48,314 nucleotides of DNA, from NCBI GenBank assembly GCA_022702015.1, contig JAKONI010000320.1:1-48314 (forward strand). The letters are read 5' to 3'. The position numbers and the translations under genes are program-made. Under the pieces are notes generated by a model that was not told the origin of the DNA, ran no database searches, and saw nothing but the letters and a program-made list of their open reading frames with translations. Origin of the DNA: Beijerinckiaceae bacterium (GTDB lineage Bacteria > Pseudomonadota > Alphaproteobacteria > Rhizobiales > Beijerinckiaceae). This document shows positions 18,046 through 26,398 of this stretch, piece by piece (the first letter of the stretch is position 1; the number at the start of each line of letters is the position of its first letter).

Positions 18046-18228
18046 GTGAGCATCTTTCAGATCAGGCAGAAGAAGAGCGGCGCGGTGTTGTGGACCGGCT
18101 CGGCCCCCGACGAGCGGGCGGCGCTGGACGCCATGGCCCGCGAGGCCGGCTACCGCGACTATTCGGCCATCCCGGAATCGCTCCGGGCCGAGGAGATGCA
18201 GGCGGACCGGCTCGAACTGGTCTCGTAG
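18046..18228 (+). CDS. small conserved hypothetical protein
   Basis: 60 residues from a GTG at 18046 with a GGAGA site about 6 bases upstream. Mixed charge, begins VSIFQIRQKKSGAVLW, and has a compact helical look (ERAALDAMAREAGYRDY, then PESLRAEEMQADRL). No membrane segment or known motif. It is divergent from the RND adaptor gene. The start, ribosome site and codon pattern support a real gene; nothing indicates a function. Confidence 0.55.
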   Translation: MSIFQIRQKKSGAVLWTGSAPDERAALDAMAREAGYRDYSAIPESLRAEEMQADRLELVS

Positions 18229-18230
18229 AC

Positions 18231-18341
18231 CTAGTGCATCGATCCAGACGGAGGCGTCAGCCGAGTCTGGGGAAAAATTGATGCAAAAGCAAAGGGCTAG
18301 GGCAGAGGCGCATGAACGGAGTGAGTGCGTCACTGCACTAG
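18231..18341. repeat. imperfect palindromic intergenic element
   Basis: The 109 bp gap between converging genes is bounded by inverted arms CTAGTGCA (18231-18238) and TGCACTAG (18334-18341), the latter reaching the last codon of the glycosyltransferase gene. Inside are GTGAGTGCGTCAC and an AT-richer centre (GGGGAAAAATTGATGC). It may serve as a bidirectional terminator; only one copy was seen. Confidence 0.4.
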
Positions 18342-19381
18342 CGACCCGCGAGGTCTTCGAGGAACCGTGCGCAGCGCGTGAGCCCGGCCGGATCGTGCAG
18401 CCGGGCGATTGCCGTGCGGTCGAGGGAGAGCGCCTCGCGCACGAGGGCGGGCCAATCCCCGGCCGCAGGCCATGCGGGTCGCACCAGGGCGGCCTTGAGC
18501 CGGGCCAGGGCGTCCGCCTTCGAGGTCTGCTCGTCATAGGCCCGGGGCTCGGGTAGGCAGACGAAGGGCTTGCCCGCGGCGCTCGCCAGCGCCACGAGGC
18601 CGTCCCCCGCGCCCCCGACGAGGATCGCCGCCCCGGCCAGGTACGTCTCCACATCCGGCACCCACCCGTGCAGATGCAGGTTGGGTGGCGCCTCGCCCCG
18701 CCCCCGGACGGGGCCGAGCACCTGCCATCGCCGGTCGGGAACGGAGCGGGCCGCCGCCGCCAGGGCCGCGAAATCCCCGCCCTCTCCCCCCCGGCCGAAC
18801 ACCACGACGATGTCGTCCCCGTCGCGGGCGGCGGGGGCATCGCCCCCGAGAAAGCCGGCATAGAAGGTCTTGGCGCGCACCCAGTCGGGCGTGCCCGGCG
18901 CCTCCAGGGCCTCGGGGAAGGGCGCGAGCACCCGGTCGGCGCTGCGGAACGCCTCCCGATGCGGCCGGTCCGTCCGGTCCCCGGCGAGGCGGACCACCAC
19001 CGTCGGCACCGACAGAAGCCGCGCGAACAAGGCGACCTCCACGGACACGTCCACGACGACCAGCGCCGGATCGGTGCGCTCCACCCAGGCCGCGATCCGG
19101 GCCATGCGGACGCGCAGGCCGGGATGCCGCAGGGGGGCGTAGTGGAAGGTCTCCGGTCGCTCCGCCTCCCCGTCCTGACCGGAGAAGCCGGCGCCGTCGT
19201 CGTCGCCGTCGTTGAGGGGGCGGTCGTCCGGCAGGTCGAGGATGTCGAGTCCCGCCGTGTCGAACCCGGCCAGGGTGCCGATGACGGTGCAGGGCCGGTG
19301 CAGATGGGCGGCGACGGCGCGGGCCCGCTGGAGATGGCCGGCGCCCTGGTGGTGGACGTACCAGCCGATGCCCCGGGTCAC
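18338..19381 (-). CDS. glycosyltransferase, MurG/GT28-like fold
   Basis: 347 residues from a GTG at 19381 that overlaps the stop codon of the upstream glycosyltransferase (GTGA overlap), so translation is coupled. The N-terminus GIGWYVHHQGAGHLQRARAV resembles the glycine-rich loop of GT-B enzymes. The C-terminal half contains VVVFGRGGEGGDF, LHGWVPDVETYLAGAAILVGG and GDGLVALASAAGKPFVCLPE, matching the nucleotide-sugar binding region of GT28/GT1 enzymes. Donor and acceptor are unknown. It is the third gene in a run of three glycosyltransferases and probably adds one sugar to a shared glycan or glycolipid. Confidence 0.78.
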   Translation of the reverse strand: MTRGIGWYVHHQGAGHLQRARAVAAHLHRPCTVIGTLAGFDTAGLDILDLPDDRPLNDGDDDGAGFSGQDGEAERPETFHYAPLRHPGLRVRMARIAAWVERTDPALVVVDVSVEVALFARLLSVPTVVVRLAGDRTDRPHREAFRSADRVLAPFPEALEAPGTPDWVRAKTFYAGFLGGDAPAARDGDDIVVVFGRGGEGGDFAALAAAARSVPDRRWQVLGPVRGRGEAPPNLHLHGWVPDVETYLAGAAILVGGAGDGLVALASAAGKPFVCLPEPRAYDEQTSKADALARLKAALVRPAWPAAGDWPALVREALSLDRTAIARLHDPAGLTRCARFLEDLAGR

Positions 19382-20469
19382 GCGGCCGCCCTCGCGGTAG
19401 GAGGCCGGGCGAGAACCTTCGCCAGCGCGTCGAGGTCGGCGAGTGCCGTGTCCAGGTCGCAGAGGGGAGCGGGGGTGGACCGGGTCTCGATGAGCCGGTG
19501 GGCCCGCTCTACGAAGGCGATGTCGTTGGGGCAGCCGGTGGCGAGGACCGCCGCGAGATCCCCCGGCCCGAGGCCAAGGTCGGCGCAGGCCGCCTCGCGC
19601 TCCGCCTCGGGCAGGGCATAGGCCCGACGCAGGGCGGCCCGGCGCTCCACCACCCGCCGCCAGTGGGCGGCCTCGGGGAGACGGTAGGGCTCGCCCCCGG
19701 CGGCCCGCGCCCGCCGCTCCATTTCCGTGGCCATGCCGCCGGACACCCGGCCCTCCCGGCGGGCGGAGACGAGGACGCTCACCTTCGGGCAGTGCCGCAG
19801 CCGGGCGCCCCCGTCCCGCATCAGCCCGACGAGGGCGTTGTCCTCCCCGCAGGGCAGCGGCGGCAGGCCACCCACCGCCCGGTAGAGGGAAACCGGGAAG
19901 GCGAGGCTCGCCCCGGTATGGTCCCCGTGCCGGGGGGCGGGGTCGAAGGGCAGTGGGTCGAGGAGTTCCTCAAGGCGACGGACCCCCGCCCAATAGCGCT
20001 CGACGCGGTCGTTCAGGTCGGCGACGGCGGGGGCGATGGCCTCGTCCCCGTCGATGACGAGGCGGCCGCCCACGATCTCGGCGGCTTCGAGGGCCGCGAG
20101 GTTAGCCGCGAGCCAATCCGCCGGCAGGCGGGCGTCGGCATCCGTCGTCAGGAGGACGCCGTCCGCCGCGCCGGCCTCGGCGAGCCAGTCCGCCCCGGTC
20201 TCCAGGGCCATCCGGCGGGCGGTGCCCACATGGGCCTCCGACCCCTCCAGGGTGGTCTCGACGAGCCGCAGGTGGAGGCCGGACAGGTCGCCCGCGTCCT
20301 CGGCCCGCCGCACCGACGGGACGGTGCCGTCGGTGCAGTTGTTGGCCAGGACGACGACCCGCAGCGGCGCGCCGGGCCCGACCCCGTGCTGGACCGCGAG
20401 GCTCGCCAGAAGCCGGGGCAGGCGCTCGGCCTCGTTCCGGGCCGGAATGCAGACGACGCTGGGACGCAT
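19378..20469 (-). CDS. glycosyltransferase family 2
   Basis: 363 residues from the ATG at 20469, with an AGAGGAGAGGA site close upstream; an adjacent in-frame GTG at 20472 is less likely. GT-A fold: N-terminal SVVCIPARNEAERLPRLLAS, VVVLANNCTDGT (about 37-48) and a DAD metal/nucleotide motif in LLTTDADARLPADW. The C-terminal part carries CGEDNALVG, the usual catalytic ED region. No membrane segment, so it acts at the cytoplasmic face. It begins 31 bp after the family 4 gene and overlaps the next gene by 4 bases; all three form one operon. Confidence 0.87.
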   Translation of the reverse strand: MRPSVVCIPARNEAERLPRLLASLAVQHGVGPGAPLRVVVLANNCTDGTVPSVRRAEDAGDLSGLHLRLVETTLEGSEAHVGTARRMALETGADWLAEAGAADGVLLTTDADARLPADWLAANLAALEAAEIVGGRLVIDGDEAIAPAVADLNDRVERYWAGVRRLEELLDPLPFDPAPRHGDHTGASLAFPVSLYRAVGGLPPLPCGEDNALVGLMRDGGARLRHCPKVSVLVSARREGRVSGGMATEMERRARAAGGEPYRLPEAAHWRRVVERRAALRRAYALPEAEREAACADLGLGPGDLAAVLATGCPNDIAFVERAHRLIETRSTPAPLCDLDTALADLDALAKVLARPPTARAAA

Positions 20470-20499
20470 CACCCGTCCTCTCCTCTTACGATTGTCGGT

Positions 20500-21597
20500 C
20501 TAGGCGCGGCCCCCGGCGACCCGGCGCAGGCTCGGCCGGGCGCGATCCGCCGCGTCGGCGATCACCGCCTCGTAGATCTCGAAGTAGCGCTCGAACATGG
20601 TGTCGGCGTCGTACAGCGCCTCGGCTCGCTCGCGGCACGCCCGGCGCGACAGGGCCGCCGCGCCACGGATCGCCTCGGCGAGGCTCGCGGGATCGTCCGG
20701 CTCCGCGAGGCGGCCGCAGGTCTCGTCCAGGATGTCCGGCATCGCGCCCCGGCGGAAGGCGGCCACCGGCGTGCCGCAGGCCAGGGCCTCCGCCACCACG
20801 AGGCCGAAGGGCTCTTCCCATCGGGGCGAGACGATCGCCACCCGCGCCCGGCCGAGGTGGCGGGCGAGGTCCCGGTGCGTGAGGTGGCCGAGATGGGTGA
20901 GGTCCGGCCCGAGGCGGGGGGCGATCTCGTCGTCCCAGTAGCCGGGGTTCAACTTCGGCCCGGCGAAGACCAGCGGCAGGCCGGCGGCGCGGGCCGCGTC
21001 GATGGCGAGATGCAGCCCCTTCTCCGGCACGATCCGGCCCGACCAGAAGGCGTAGGGCGGGTCGTCGGGCGTCGCCCCGAAGGCGAAGGTCGAAAGGTCG
21101 ACGCCGTTGCCCACCACCCGCGCGTTCGGGACCAATTCCGCCCACTCCTGGGCGAGGGAGGAGGAGACGGCCAGGAACGCCATCTCCGGGTCGGCCGCCA
21201 CGATGCCCTTGTTCAGGGCGTCGAAGGGCGGCGTGTGCAGCACCGTCACCCAGGGCAGGCCGAGGCGCCCGCTCTCCTGGAGAGGTACTGCGTGAAGGGA
21301 ATTGTTGTGCACGAGGTCGAAGCCGCCGGCGGCCACGAGGTCCATCATCCGGCGGTAGGCGTCGGCCTCGGCCCGGTCGATCTCCTCCTCGCGCTCGGGG
21401 TTGGCGAGGGCATCGCCGGTCGGGTCGCACAGCATCACCGGGTCGAGGGCCGGATCGGAGCCCTTGCTCGCAAACAGTACCACCTCGTGCCCATGACGAC
21501 GCAGGGCGGCGGTGAGCAGATGGGTGTGCATCTCCAGTCCGCCGGCATGGGGCTGCCCGATCGGATACTTGAGATGGGCGAGGACTGCGATCTTCAC
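20500..21597 (-). CDS. glycosyltransferase family 4 (GT-B)
   Basis: 365 residues from a GTG at 21597 (VKIAVLAHLKYPIG), where the family's first beta-strand begins; longer readings add an unlikely Arg/Pro leader. N-terminal QPHAGGLEMHTHLL is the acceptor-side glycine-rich loop; GRIVPEKGLHLAI (about 180) and EEPFGLVVAEALACGTPVAAF (EX7E region, about 270-290) are the GT4 donor-binding hallmarks. It heads the three-gene glycosyltransferase operon. The 240 bp upstream, before the PEPC-like gene end, contains a GCGGAAGCTTCCGC palindrome (about 21727-21740) but no recognised gene. Confidence 0.88.
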   Translation of the reverse strand: MKIAVLAHLKYPIGQPHAGGLEMHTHLLTAALRRHGHEVVLFASKGSDPALDPVMLCDPTGDALANPEREEEIDRAEADAYRRMMDLVAAGGFDLVHNNSLHAVPLQESGRLGLPWVTVLHTPPFDALNKGIVAADPEMAFLAVSSSLAQEWAELVPNARVVGNGVDLSTFAFGATPDDPPYAFWSGRIVPEKGLHLAIDAARAAGLPLVFAGPKLNPGYWDDEIAPRLGPDLTHLGHLTHRDLARHLGRARVAIVSPRWEEPFGLVVAEALACGTPVAAFRRGAMPDILDETCGRLAEPDDPASLAEAIRGAAALSRRACRERAEALYDADTMFERYFEIYEAVIADAADRARPSLRRVAGGRA

Positions 21598-21837
21598 GCG
21601 CGCACCGATACGGTTGTGGGGAGACGATGGCGGACTTGCCCGACGTCCGGGACGGGGGGCAGGTCTGTCGGTGACTTGGCGGTTATCACGCTCATGTTCT
21701 CGTGGACATTCTCGTCGCCCTAGGAAGCGGAAGCTTCCGCGCACGGCAAGTGTGCCCGGACGGTCTAGCCGCCCGGGTCTGAACGATCGATGATCGTACT
21801 GGTAGAGCAGGTGTTCAGGCGCGGGAGAAGGCGTTCC

Positions 21838-24708
21838 TCAGCCGAACGCCCCGACCTCGTGCTGGATCATCCCCGAGATTTCCCGCACCTGCGCGAACAT
21901 CCGGCGGATCGGCTGGAAAAGGGTCGCGTGCTCGGTCTCGTACGTACCGGTATCGCGGGGGCCGGCGGGCTCGCCGAAGTTGAGGCCGAGCGTCGGATCG
22001 GGCTCGTTGGGGAAGATCTCGTCCAGCAGCTTCAGGCAGCCATCGATGTCGAGGCGCAGGAACCGCTCCAGCAACTGCTCGCGGGTGATCCCCGCCTGCG
22101 GCCGGAAGCCGGGGATGTGGACGGCCAGGAACCAGATCCGGTGGATCAGGGCGAGCCGTAGGGCATGGAGCAGGGTGAGCCGGGCCGACATGCCCTGCAA
22201 GTCCGGGGCGGCGGTGCGCAGGGCGAGCCAGTCCCGGGTGAGGCGGCCGAACAGCCGGCGCAGGTCCGGGGCGAGGTCCAGGCGCTCCAGGGCGCCGGCG
22301 ATCACCACCAGCTCGTCCCGCCGGAAATCCTTCTGCGTCCGCCGGGCCCGCTCCAGCCACACCGCCGGATCGAGGGTATCGATGTAGGCGCGCAGCACGT
22401 CGAGGTCGCCCACGGAGGCCGCGTGCTGCACGAGGCGGAAGGCGCGGGAGAACCGCACGGAATCGCGGCGCATCTCCCGGAATAGGTCCGGGCCGCGCCC
22501 CGCCGCCCGGCCGAGCCCGTGCAGGGAGTTCGCCAGGAAGCCGAGCTGGTGGAGGATCGCGTTGTTGGGGATCGCCCGCATCTGACGCGGATGGGTGATC
22601 CGCGCCGGGCCGCCGGAATCGGTCTGCCGGGCGACGGGGCGGGAGCCCGTGCGGTCGAGGAGGCTCGGGCCGAAGGTGCCGAGCAGGGCGGCGTATCCGG
22701 CATCGTCGACGAGCGCCTCCATGTCCTGGCGGACGACGGTGAAGAATTCCAGGGCGAAGTCCGGCTGGGAATAGATCGGGTCCTCGGCGGCGGTCTCCCC
22801 CTTGCCCGGCTCGTTCAGGCTGTAGCCGGCGAAGGCGTCCTCCTCGGCCACGTCGAGGGCGTAGACGTGCTCGGCGATCCGCGCGAGGCTCGCCTCGGCC
22901 AGCGACCGGGTGCCGAACAGGAGGTAGCCGTCGGTGCCCTGAAAGCTCGATTCGAGGCGCACCTTCAGCCCGGCCTTGCGGGCGCGGTCGCGGGCATCCT
23001 CCGGGGCGAGGTAGGCGAGGCGGTCGCGCAAGCTGGTCGGGTGCGCCCCCCGGCCGATCGATTCCCCGTGGGTGTCGAAGATCGCGAGTTCCACGTCGGA
23101 GAGACCGTTCTGCGCCAGCATCTCGGTGATGCGCAGGCGCAGGCGCTCGATCCAGAAGGTCGCCGCGAGCTGGCCGACATAGCGACCGGAATCGGAGTAG
23201 CCGAACTGCACGGTCAGCCGGCCGATGCGCTTCACATAGGCCCGCCAGTGCGGGTTGCGGAGCGCGTCGTCGAGCACCCGGATGCCCTGTTCGAGGGCGC
23301 TCGCCGTCTCGAACAGGGGCGTGATCTCCAGCTTGTCGCTGATGCCGTAATGCCGGGCGAGCCACAGGGCGGCGAGCAGGGTGTAGCCCGTCTCGGTCTC
23401 GGCGATGAGGAAGCGCACCGGGTGGGTGCCGTCCACGTGCTTGAGGATCTGGGCGATGGTCATCATCAGCCGGGCGGCGGAGGCACGCTCGGCGGCCAGC
23501 GCCCCGAAATCCACCGCCACCGGCGTCACGTCGTCGAGGAGCGCGTGGATGGTGGCGAGGTGCGAGCGGCGCTGGGCGGCGTCGGTGGGCTCGCCCTCCA
23601 GCTCGATCACCCGGCGCACGGCGTTGTGGATCTGCGAGGCGTTCAGCCGGAAATGCGGCAGGGCGTTCGACAGGCCGTGGGTCTCCACCCCCGCCCGCAG
23701 GACCGCGATGGCCCGCCGGTCAGTCGCGTCCGCCGCCCCCGCCAGCGCCCCGGTGAGGGCGGCCACGAGGGGCGCCGCGTCGGTCTGCGCCCGCTCGCGC
23801 TCGATGATGAGCGCCAGGGAGAAGCGGTGGACCGCCTCCAGCGACGGCTTGTCCCCCAGGCGCGGGGCGACGGCGAGCTGCCGGTTGACGGCGCTGAGCG
23901 CCCCCTCCGCGAGGCCTCGCGCCTCCCGGGTTGCGGGGATGTCGGGCAGGTCGCGCATCACCCGGTCGAACTGCATCCGCTTGGAGATGAGCCGGTAGCG
24001 CAGGGTGTCCCACCAGCCGATGTCGGTGCGCCCGTCCGTGTCGCAGCCGACCCAGCTCGCCACGGCGAAGGGCCGGGGTTCGAGGTCGGTCCACCGCTCC
24101 GGCCAGCGGTCGCGGGCGGCATCGAGGAGGGCGCCGTTGAACCCGTCGAGGGCGAGGCGGGCATTGTTGGCGGCGGCGCAGGCCTGCTCGAACTCCACGT
24201 CGAGGGAGATCGGCGCGTCCGGCCGGGTGGAGAGGGCGGCGGCCCCCTCGATCAGCCGGGCGCGACCGTCCGCCTCCGGCAGGCTCGCCGCCCGCGCCAG
24301 CGCCTCCGCGACGGAGCGGGGCATCCCGAAGGTCGGGTGGGCGGTGAACACCACCGCGAAGGCGGTGCGGTGGATCATCCGGGCGAAGTCCTCGAAGGCC
24401 CCCGTCCGGTCCGGGACGGCGGCCACCAGGTCCCTGGCCACGGCGGGCTCGTGCCCGAGGTCGAGGCCGACATACTCCCGCAGGCGCTGGGCCCTGGCGC
24501 CGAGGGAGGCCGCCCGCAGCCGTCCGAACAGGCCGTCGAGGTCGGCCTCGGCGATCTCGCCCCGGTCGAAGGCGCGGGTGATGGCCAGCGTCACCGCGAG
24601 CACGGGGTTGCGGAACGGATCCTCGCTCGCCTGCTCCCGGGCCGTCTCGATCAGCCCCAGGAGGTGCGTCTCCAGATCCTCCCCGCCGCGGCCGATCTGG
24701 TGCGTCAT
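21838..24708 (-). CDS. phosphoenolpyruvate carboxylase homologue with altered active site
   Basis: 956 residues starting at the ATG at 24708 (MTHQIGRGGEDLETH). Overall length and several landmarks match PEPC: FTAHPT (121-126, H124 equal to the E. coli H138 site), PLFET (464-468), GYSDS (504-508), IGRG (551-554) and RAIP (711-714). Key positions differ. GYSDSxKD reads GYSDSGRY, so the lysine is Arg509. The FHGRGGS block reads FDTHGES (544-550), replacing the catalytic His and first Arg with Asp and His. The TEQGE block ends QGT, the WTQNR segment after RAIP is lost, and the C-terminus lacks QNTG. A normal PEPC reaction (PEP plus bicarbonate to oxaloacetate) is therefore doubtful. It may be a non-catalytic or re-purposed paralogue. 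It is not in an obvious operon. Confidence 0.82.
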   Translation of the reverse strand: MTHQIGRGGEDLETHLLGLIETAREQASEDPFRNPVLAVTLAITRAFDRGEIAEADLDGLFGRLRAASLGARAQRLREYVGLDLGHEPAVARDLVAAVPDRTGAFEDFARMIHRTAFAVVFTAHPTFGMPRSVAEALARAASLPEADGRARLIEGAAALSTRPDAPISLDVEFEQACAAANNARLALDGFNGALLDAARDRWPERWTDLEPRPFAVASWVGCDTDGRTDIGWWDTLRYRLISKRMQFDRVMRDLPDIPATREARGLAEGALSAVNRQLAVAPRLGDKPSLEAVHRFSLALIIERERAQTDAAPLVAALTGALAGAADATDRRAIAVLRAGVETHGLSNALPHFRLNASQIHNAVRRVIELEGEPTDAAQRRSHLATIHALLDDVTPVAVDFGALAAERASAARLMMTIAQILKHVDGTHPVRFLIAETETGYTLLAALWLARHYGISDKLEITPLFETASALEQGIRVLDDALRNPHWRAYVKRIGRLTVQFGYSDSGRYVGQLAATFWIERLRLRITEMLAQNGLSDVELAIFDTHGESIGRGAHPTSLRDRLAYLAPEDARDRARKAGLKVRLESSFQGTDGYLLFGTRSLAEASLARIAEHVYALDVAEEDAFAGYSLNEPGKGETAAEDPIYSQPDFALEFFTVVRQDMEALVDDAGYAALLGTFGPSLLDRTGSRPVARQTDSGGPARITHPRQMRAIPNNAILHQLGFLANSLHGLGRAAGRGPDLFREMRRDSVRFSRAFRLVQHAASVGDLDVLRAYIDTLDPAVWLERARRTQKDFRRDELVVIAGALERLDLAPDLRRLFGRLTRDWLALRTAAPDLQGMSARLTLLHALRLALIHRIWFLAVHIPGFRPQAGITREQLLERFLRLDIDGCLKLLDEIFPNEPDPTLGLNFGEPAGPRDTGTYETEHATLFQPIRRMFAQVREISGMIQHEVGAFG

Positions 24709-24812
24709 CGATGGTCCCCGTTCGCAGCCCGTCTGGCGTGCCGCACGCAAGGAGCGTTCCGCGTCGGCATCGGGTGACGGACCTTGCGCATCCGGTTATC
24801 ACTGCGCCCCTG

Positions 24813-25115
24813 ATGGAGCGACTGCTGATCTTTCTCGCGGTCCTGATCGTTGTGGCGATCGGGGCCTTCGTCCTGCGGACGGCGTCGCGCAACCGGCGCC
24901 CGCCCCTGCAGATGGACAGTGAATTCCTCGACGAGGATACGGACCTGCTGATCGGACCCCTAAGCCGCCGCGCCGGCAGCCTCATCGACCGCTCGGCGGA
25001 GACCCTCGACATCACGCCCACCGGCGGCCCGGGGCCAAGTGAGCCACGGGGAGAGCCGCGGGGCGAGCCACGGGGCGAACGCCGGGACCGCGCCGCGCCG
25101 GACGCCCCCCGGTGA
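24813..25115 (+). CDS. small single-pass membrane protein, function unknown
   Basis: 100 residues from the ATG at 24813 (MERLLIFLAVLIVVAIGAF). One N-terminal membrane helix (3-22), a basic stop-transfer RTASRNRR, then an acidic/polar cytoplasmic tail containing a short tandem GEPRGEPRGE run near the C-terminus. Its last codons overlap the start of the next gene by 4 bases, so the two are translated together. Divergent from the PEPC-like gene, 104 bp between starts. No family recognised. Confidence 0.6.
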   Translation: MERLLIFLAVLIVVAIGAFVLRTASRNRRPPLQMDSEFLDEDTDLLIGPLSRRAGSLIDRSAETLDITPTGGPGPSEPRGEPRGEPRGERRDRAAPDAPR

Positions 25116-25780
25116 GGGGCCGTCCGCGCCTGAGCAAGGCGTTTCCCTTGGCGGTTCTCCTGACGGGGTTCTCCGCCCTGATGGCCCCCGGCCCCGGGGG
25201 GGCGGCCCCGTCGCGGGCGCCCGCCCCGGTGCCCCTGCCCGCCCCGGTGCCCTTGCCCGCCGCCGGGCCGCCGGGCCCCGCCTGCGCGGACCAAGCCGCT
25301 CGCTTCGAGAACGGACGGGGCTTCACGCTGTTCGCGATCCGCGCGGGCGAGGTGCGGGTCGTCAACCCGCTTCGCCCCCTGACCCCTGAATTCACCCATG
25401 TGCTGGAGGTCGTGGTCGGCGGCAAGCGCGCCACCGCCTACGGCGCGGACTACGCCGCCCTGCACCGGGGCGGGCCGCCCGGCGCGATGCAGGCGTCCCT
25501 GGGGGCGTCCGTGACCTGGGCCCCCTCGCTGCCCGCCCTGCCGGACCGGATCGGCATCGTGGCCGAGGACGGGACGCCGCTGGCCGACCTCGCCTTCCGA
25601 GCCTGTGAGCCCGCCCCGGCCGTCGCGCCCGAGGCCCCGCCGAAGGTCGCCGGGAAGGGCGGCAGGCCGGCTGGGAAGAAGGCCGGCGCCGCCAAGCCGG
25701 CCGCCACCGCCGGGGCGGCGAAGGCCCCGGTGAAGACCCCCTCGGGCTTCACCATGCCGAGCGGCGCCCTCTCGGAGTGA
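25112..25780 (+). CDS. exported Pro/Ala-rich hypothetical protein
   Basis: 222 residues from a GTG at 25112 overlapping the preceding stop (GTGA). A signal-like hydrophobic stretch at about 12-32 is followed by a Pro/Ala/Val repeat (APVPLPAPVPLPA, about 38-52), a folded middle (about 60-160, with FENGRGFTLFAIRAGEVRVVNP and AYGADYAALHRG) and a Lys/Ala/Gly-rich tail (APPKVAGKGGRPAGKKAG). The basic tail could bind nucleic acid or an acidic surface polymer. The two genes look like one small exported-protein unit. No known family identified. Confidence 0.6.
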   Translation: MRGRPRLSKAFPLAVLLTGFSALMAPGPGGAAPSRAPAPVPLPAPVPLPAAGPPGPACADQAARFENGRGFTLFAIRAGEVRVVNPLRPLTPEFTHVLEVVVGGKRATAYGADYAALHRGGPPGAMQASLGASVTWAPSLPALPDRIGIVAEDGTPLADLAFRACEPAPAVAPEAPPKVAGKGGRPAGKKAGAAKPAATAGAAKAPVKTPSGFTMPSGALSE

Positions 25781-25803
25781 GCGGGCGCCGGGGCGATCCG
25801 GCG

Positions 25804-26178
25804 CTACTTCTGCTTGGCGATGATCTTGTCCTTGATCCCGTCATAGACGCCCTGCGGGATGATTTTCTTCTGCACGAGGTCGTCCTTCCCCCGGTAGGGC
25901 CGCCCCTTGATGATCGCCGCCGCCCGGGCCGCGCCGATGCCGGGCAGCTTGTCGAGTTCCTCGGCGCTGGCGCTGTTGAGGTCGAGGAGCGGGGTCTTGG
26001 CGGCGTTGGGGGACCCGGCGACGGGGGCGCTCGGCGCCATCGGACGGGCGGGGGCGGTGGGCGCGGCCGGCGAGGGCGCGGTGGGTGCCGGGGATTGGGC
26101 GTGGGCCGGGCCTGCGGCAAGCGCCGAGACCAGGGCGACGGCACGCAAGGCGGACAGGGCTTTTGTGAAGGAGGCCAT
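25804..26178 (-). CDS. ComEA-like helix-hairpin-helix DNA-binding exported protein
   Basis: 124 residues from the ATG at 26178 with a GGGAG site. A signal peptide covers about 1-28 ([10 protein letters not shown]), then a Pro/Ala/Thr linker (29-60), then a helix-hairpin-helix domain: [20 protein letters not shown] followed by [18 protein letters not shown]. The LNSASAEEL...LPGIG pattern is that of ComEA, the periplasmic DNA receptor in transformation, and of many related exported proteins with unproven DNA roles. No com genes are nearby, so uptake is only a possibility. Confidence 0.78.
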   Translation of the reverse strand: MASFTKALSALRAVALVSALAAGPAHAQSPAPTAPSPAAPTAPARPMAPSAPVAGSPNAAKTPLLDLNSASAEELDKLPGIGAARAAAIIKGRPYRGKDDLVQKKIIPQGVYDGIKDKIIAKQK

Positions 26179-26398
26179 GGGGATTCTCCCGGAGTCACGG
26201 TCCGCTACACGGTACCGCCCCGCCGGTCTGCACTGACCAGCTTGAACCTGTGCTTAACGGCGCCCGAAGCCGACGGAGAATTTCAAGCATCTAGGGGCAT
26301 CGATACTTGCCATGTCCCGAAAAAGAGCAATTAAGGGATCCGCCAACCGGAATGACGCTTCAGGTCTTGCCTGCCGGGGGATAGGCCGAGGAGCGGGG

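Noticed and set aside
19378-19381. A frameshift between the two glycosyltransferases
   Set aside because: The 4-base GTGA overlap is a normal coupled stop/start; both proteins have complete ends.
21727-21740. GCGGAAGCTTCCGC as a regulator site of the GT operon
   Set aside because: It is a bare palindrome around a HindIII-like core with no matching regulator in the window; too weak to claim.
22519-24777. A 752-codon plus-strand frame over the PEPC-like gene
   Set aside because: Antisense to a gene with clear family landmarks; composition is that of a shadow frame.
26312-26398. A longer PAS protein starting at 26312
   Set aside because: The 29 extra residues are polar without conservation signals, and the ATG at 26399 has a better GAGGAG site.
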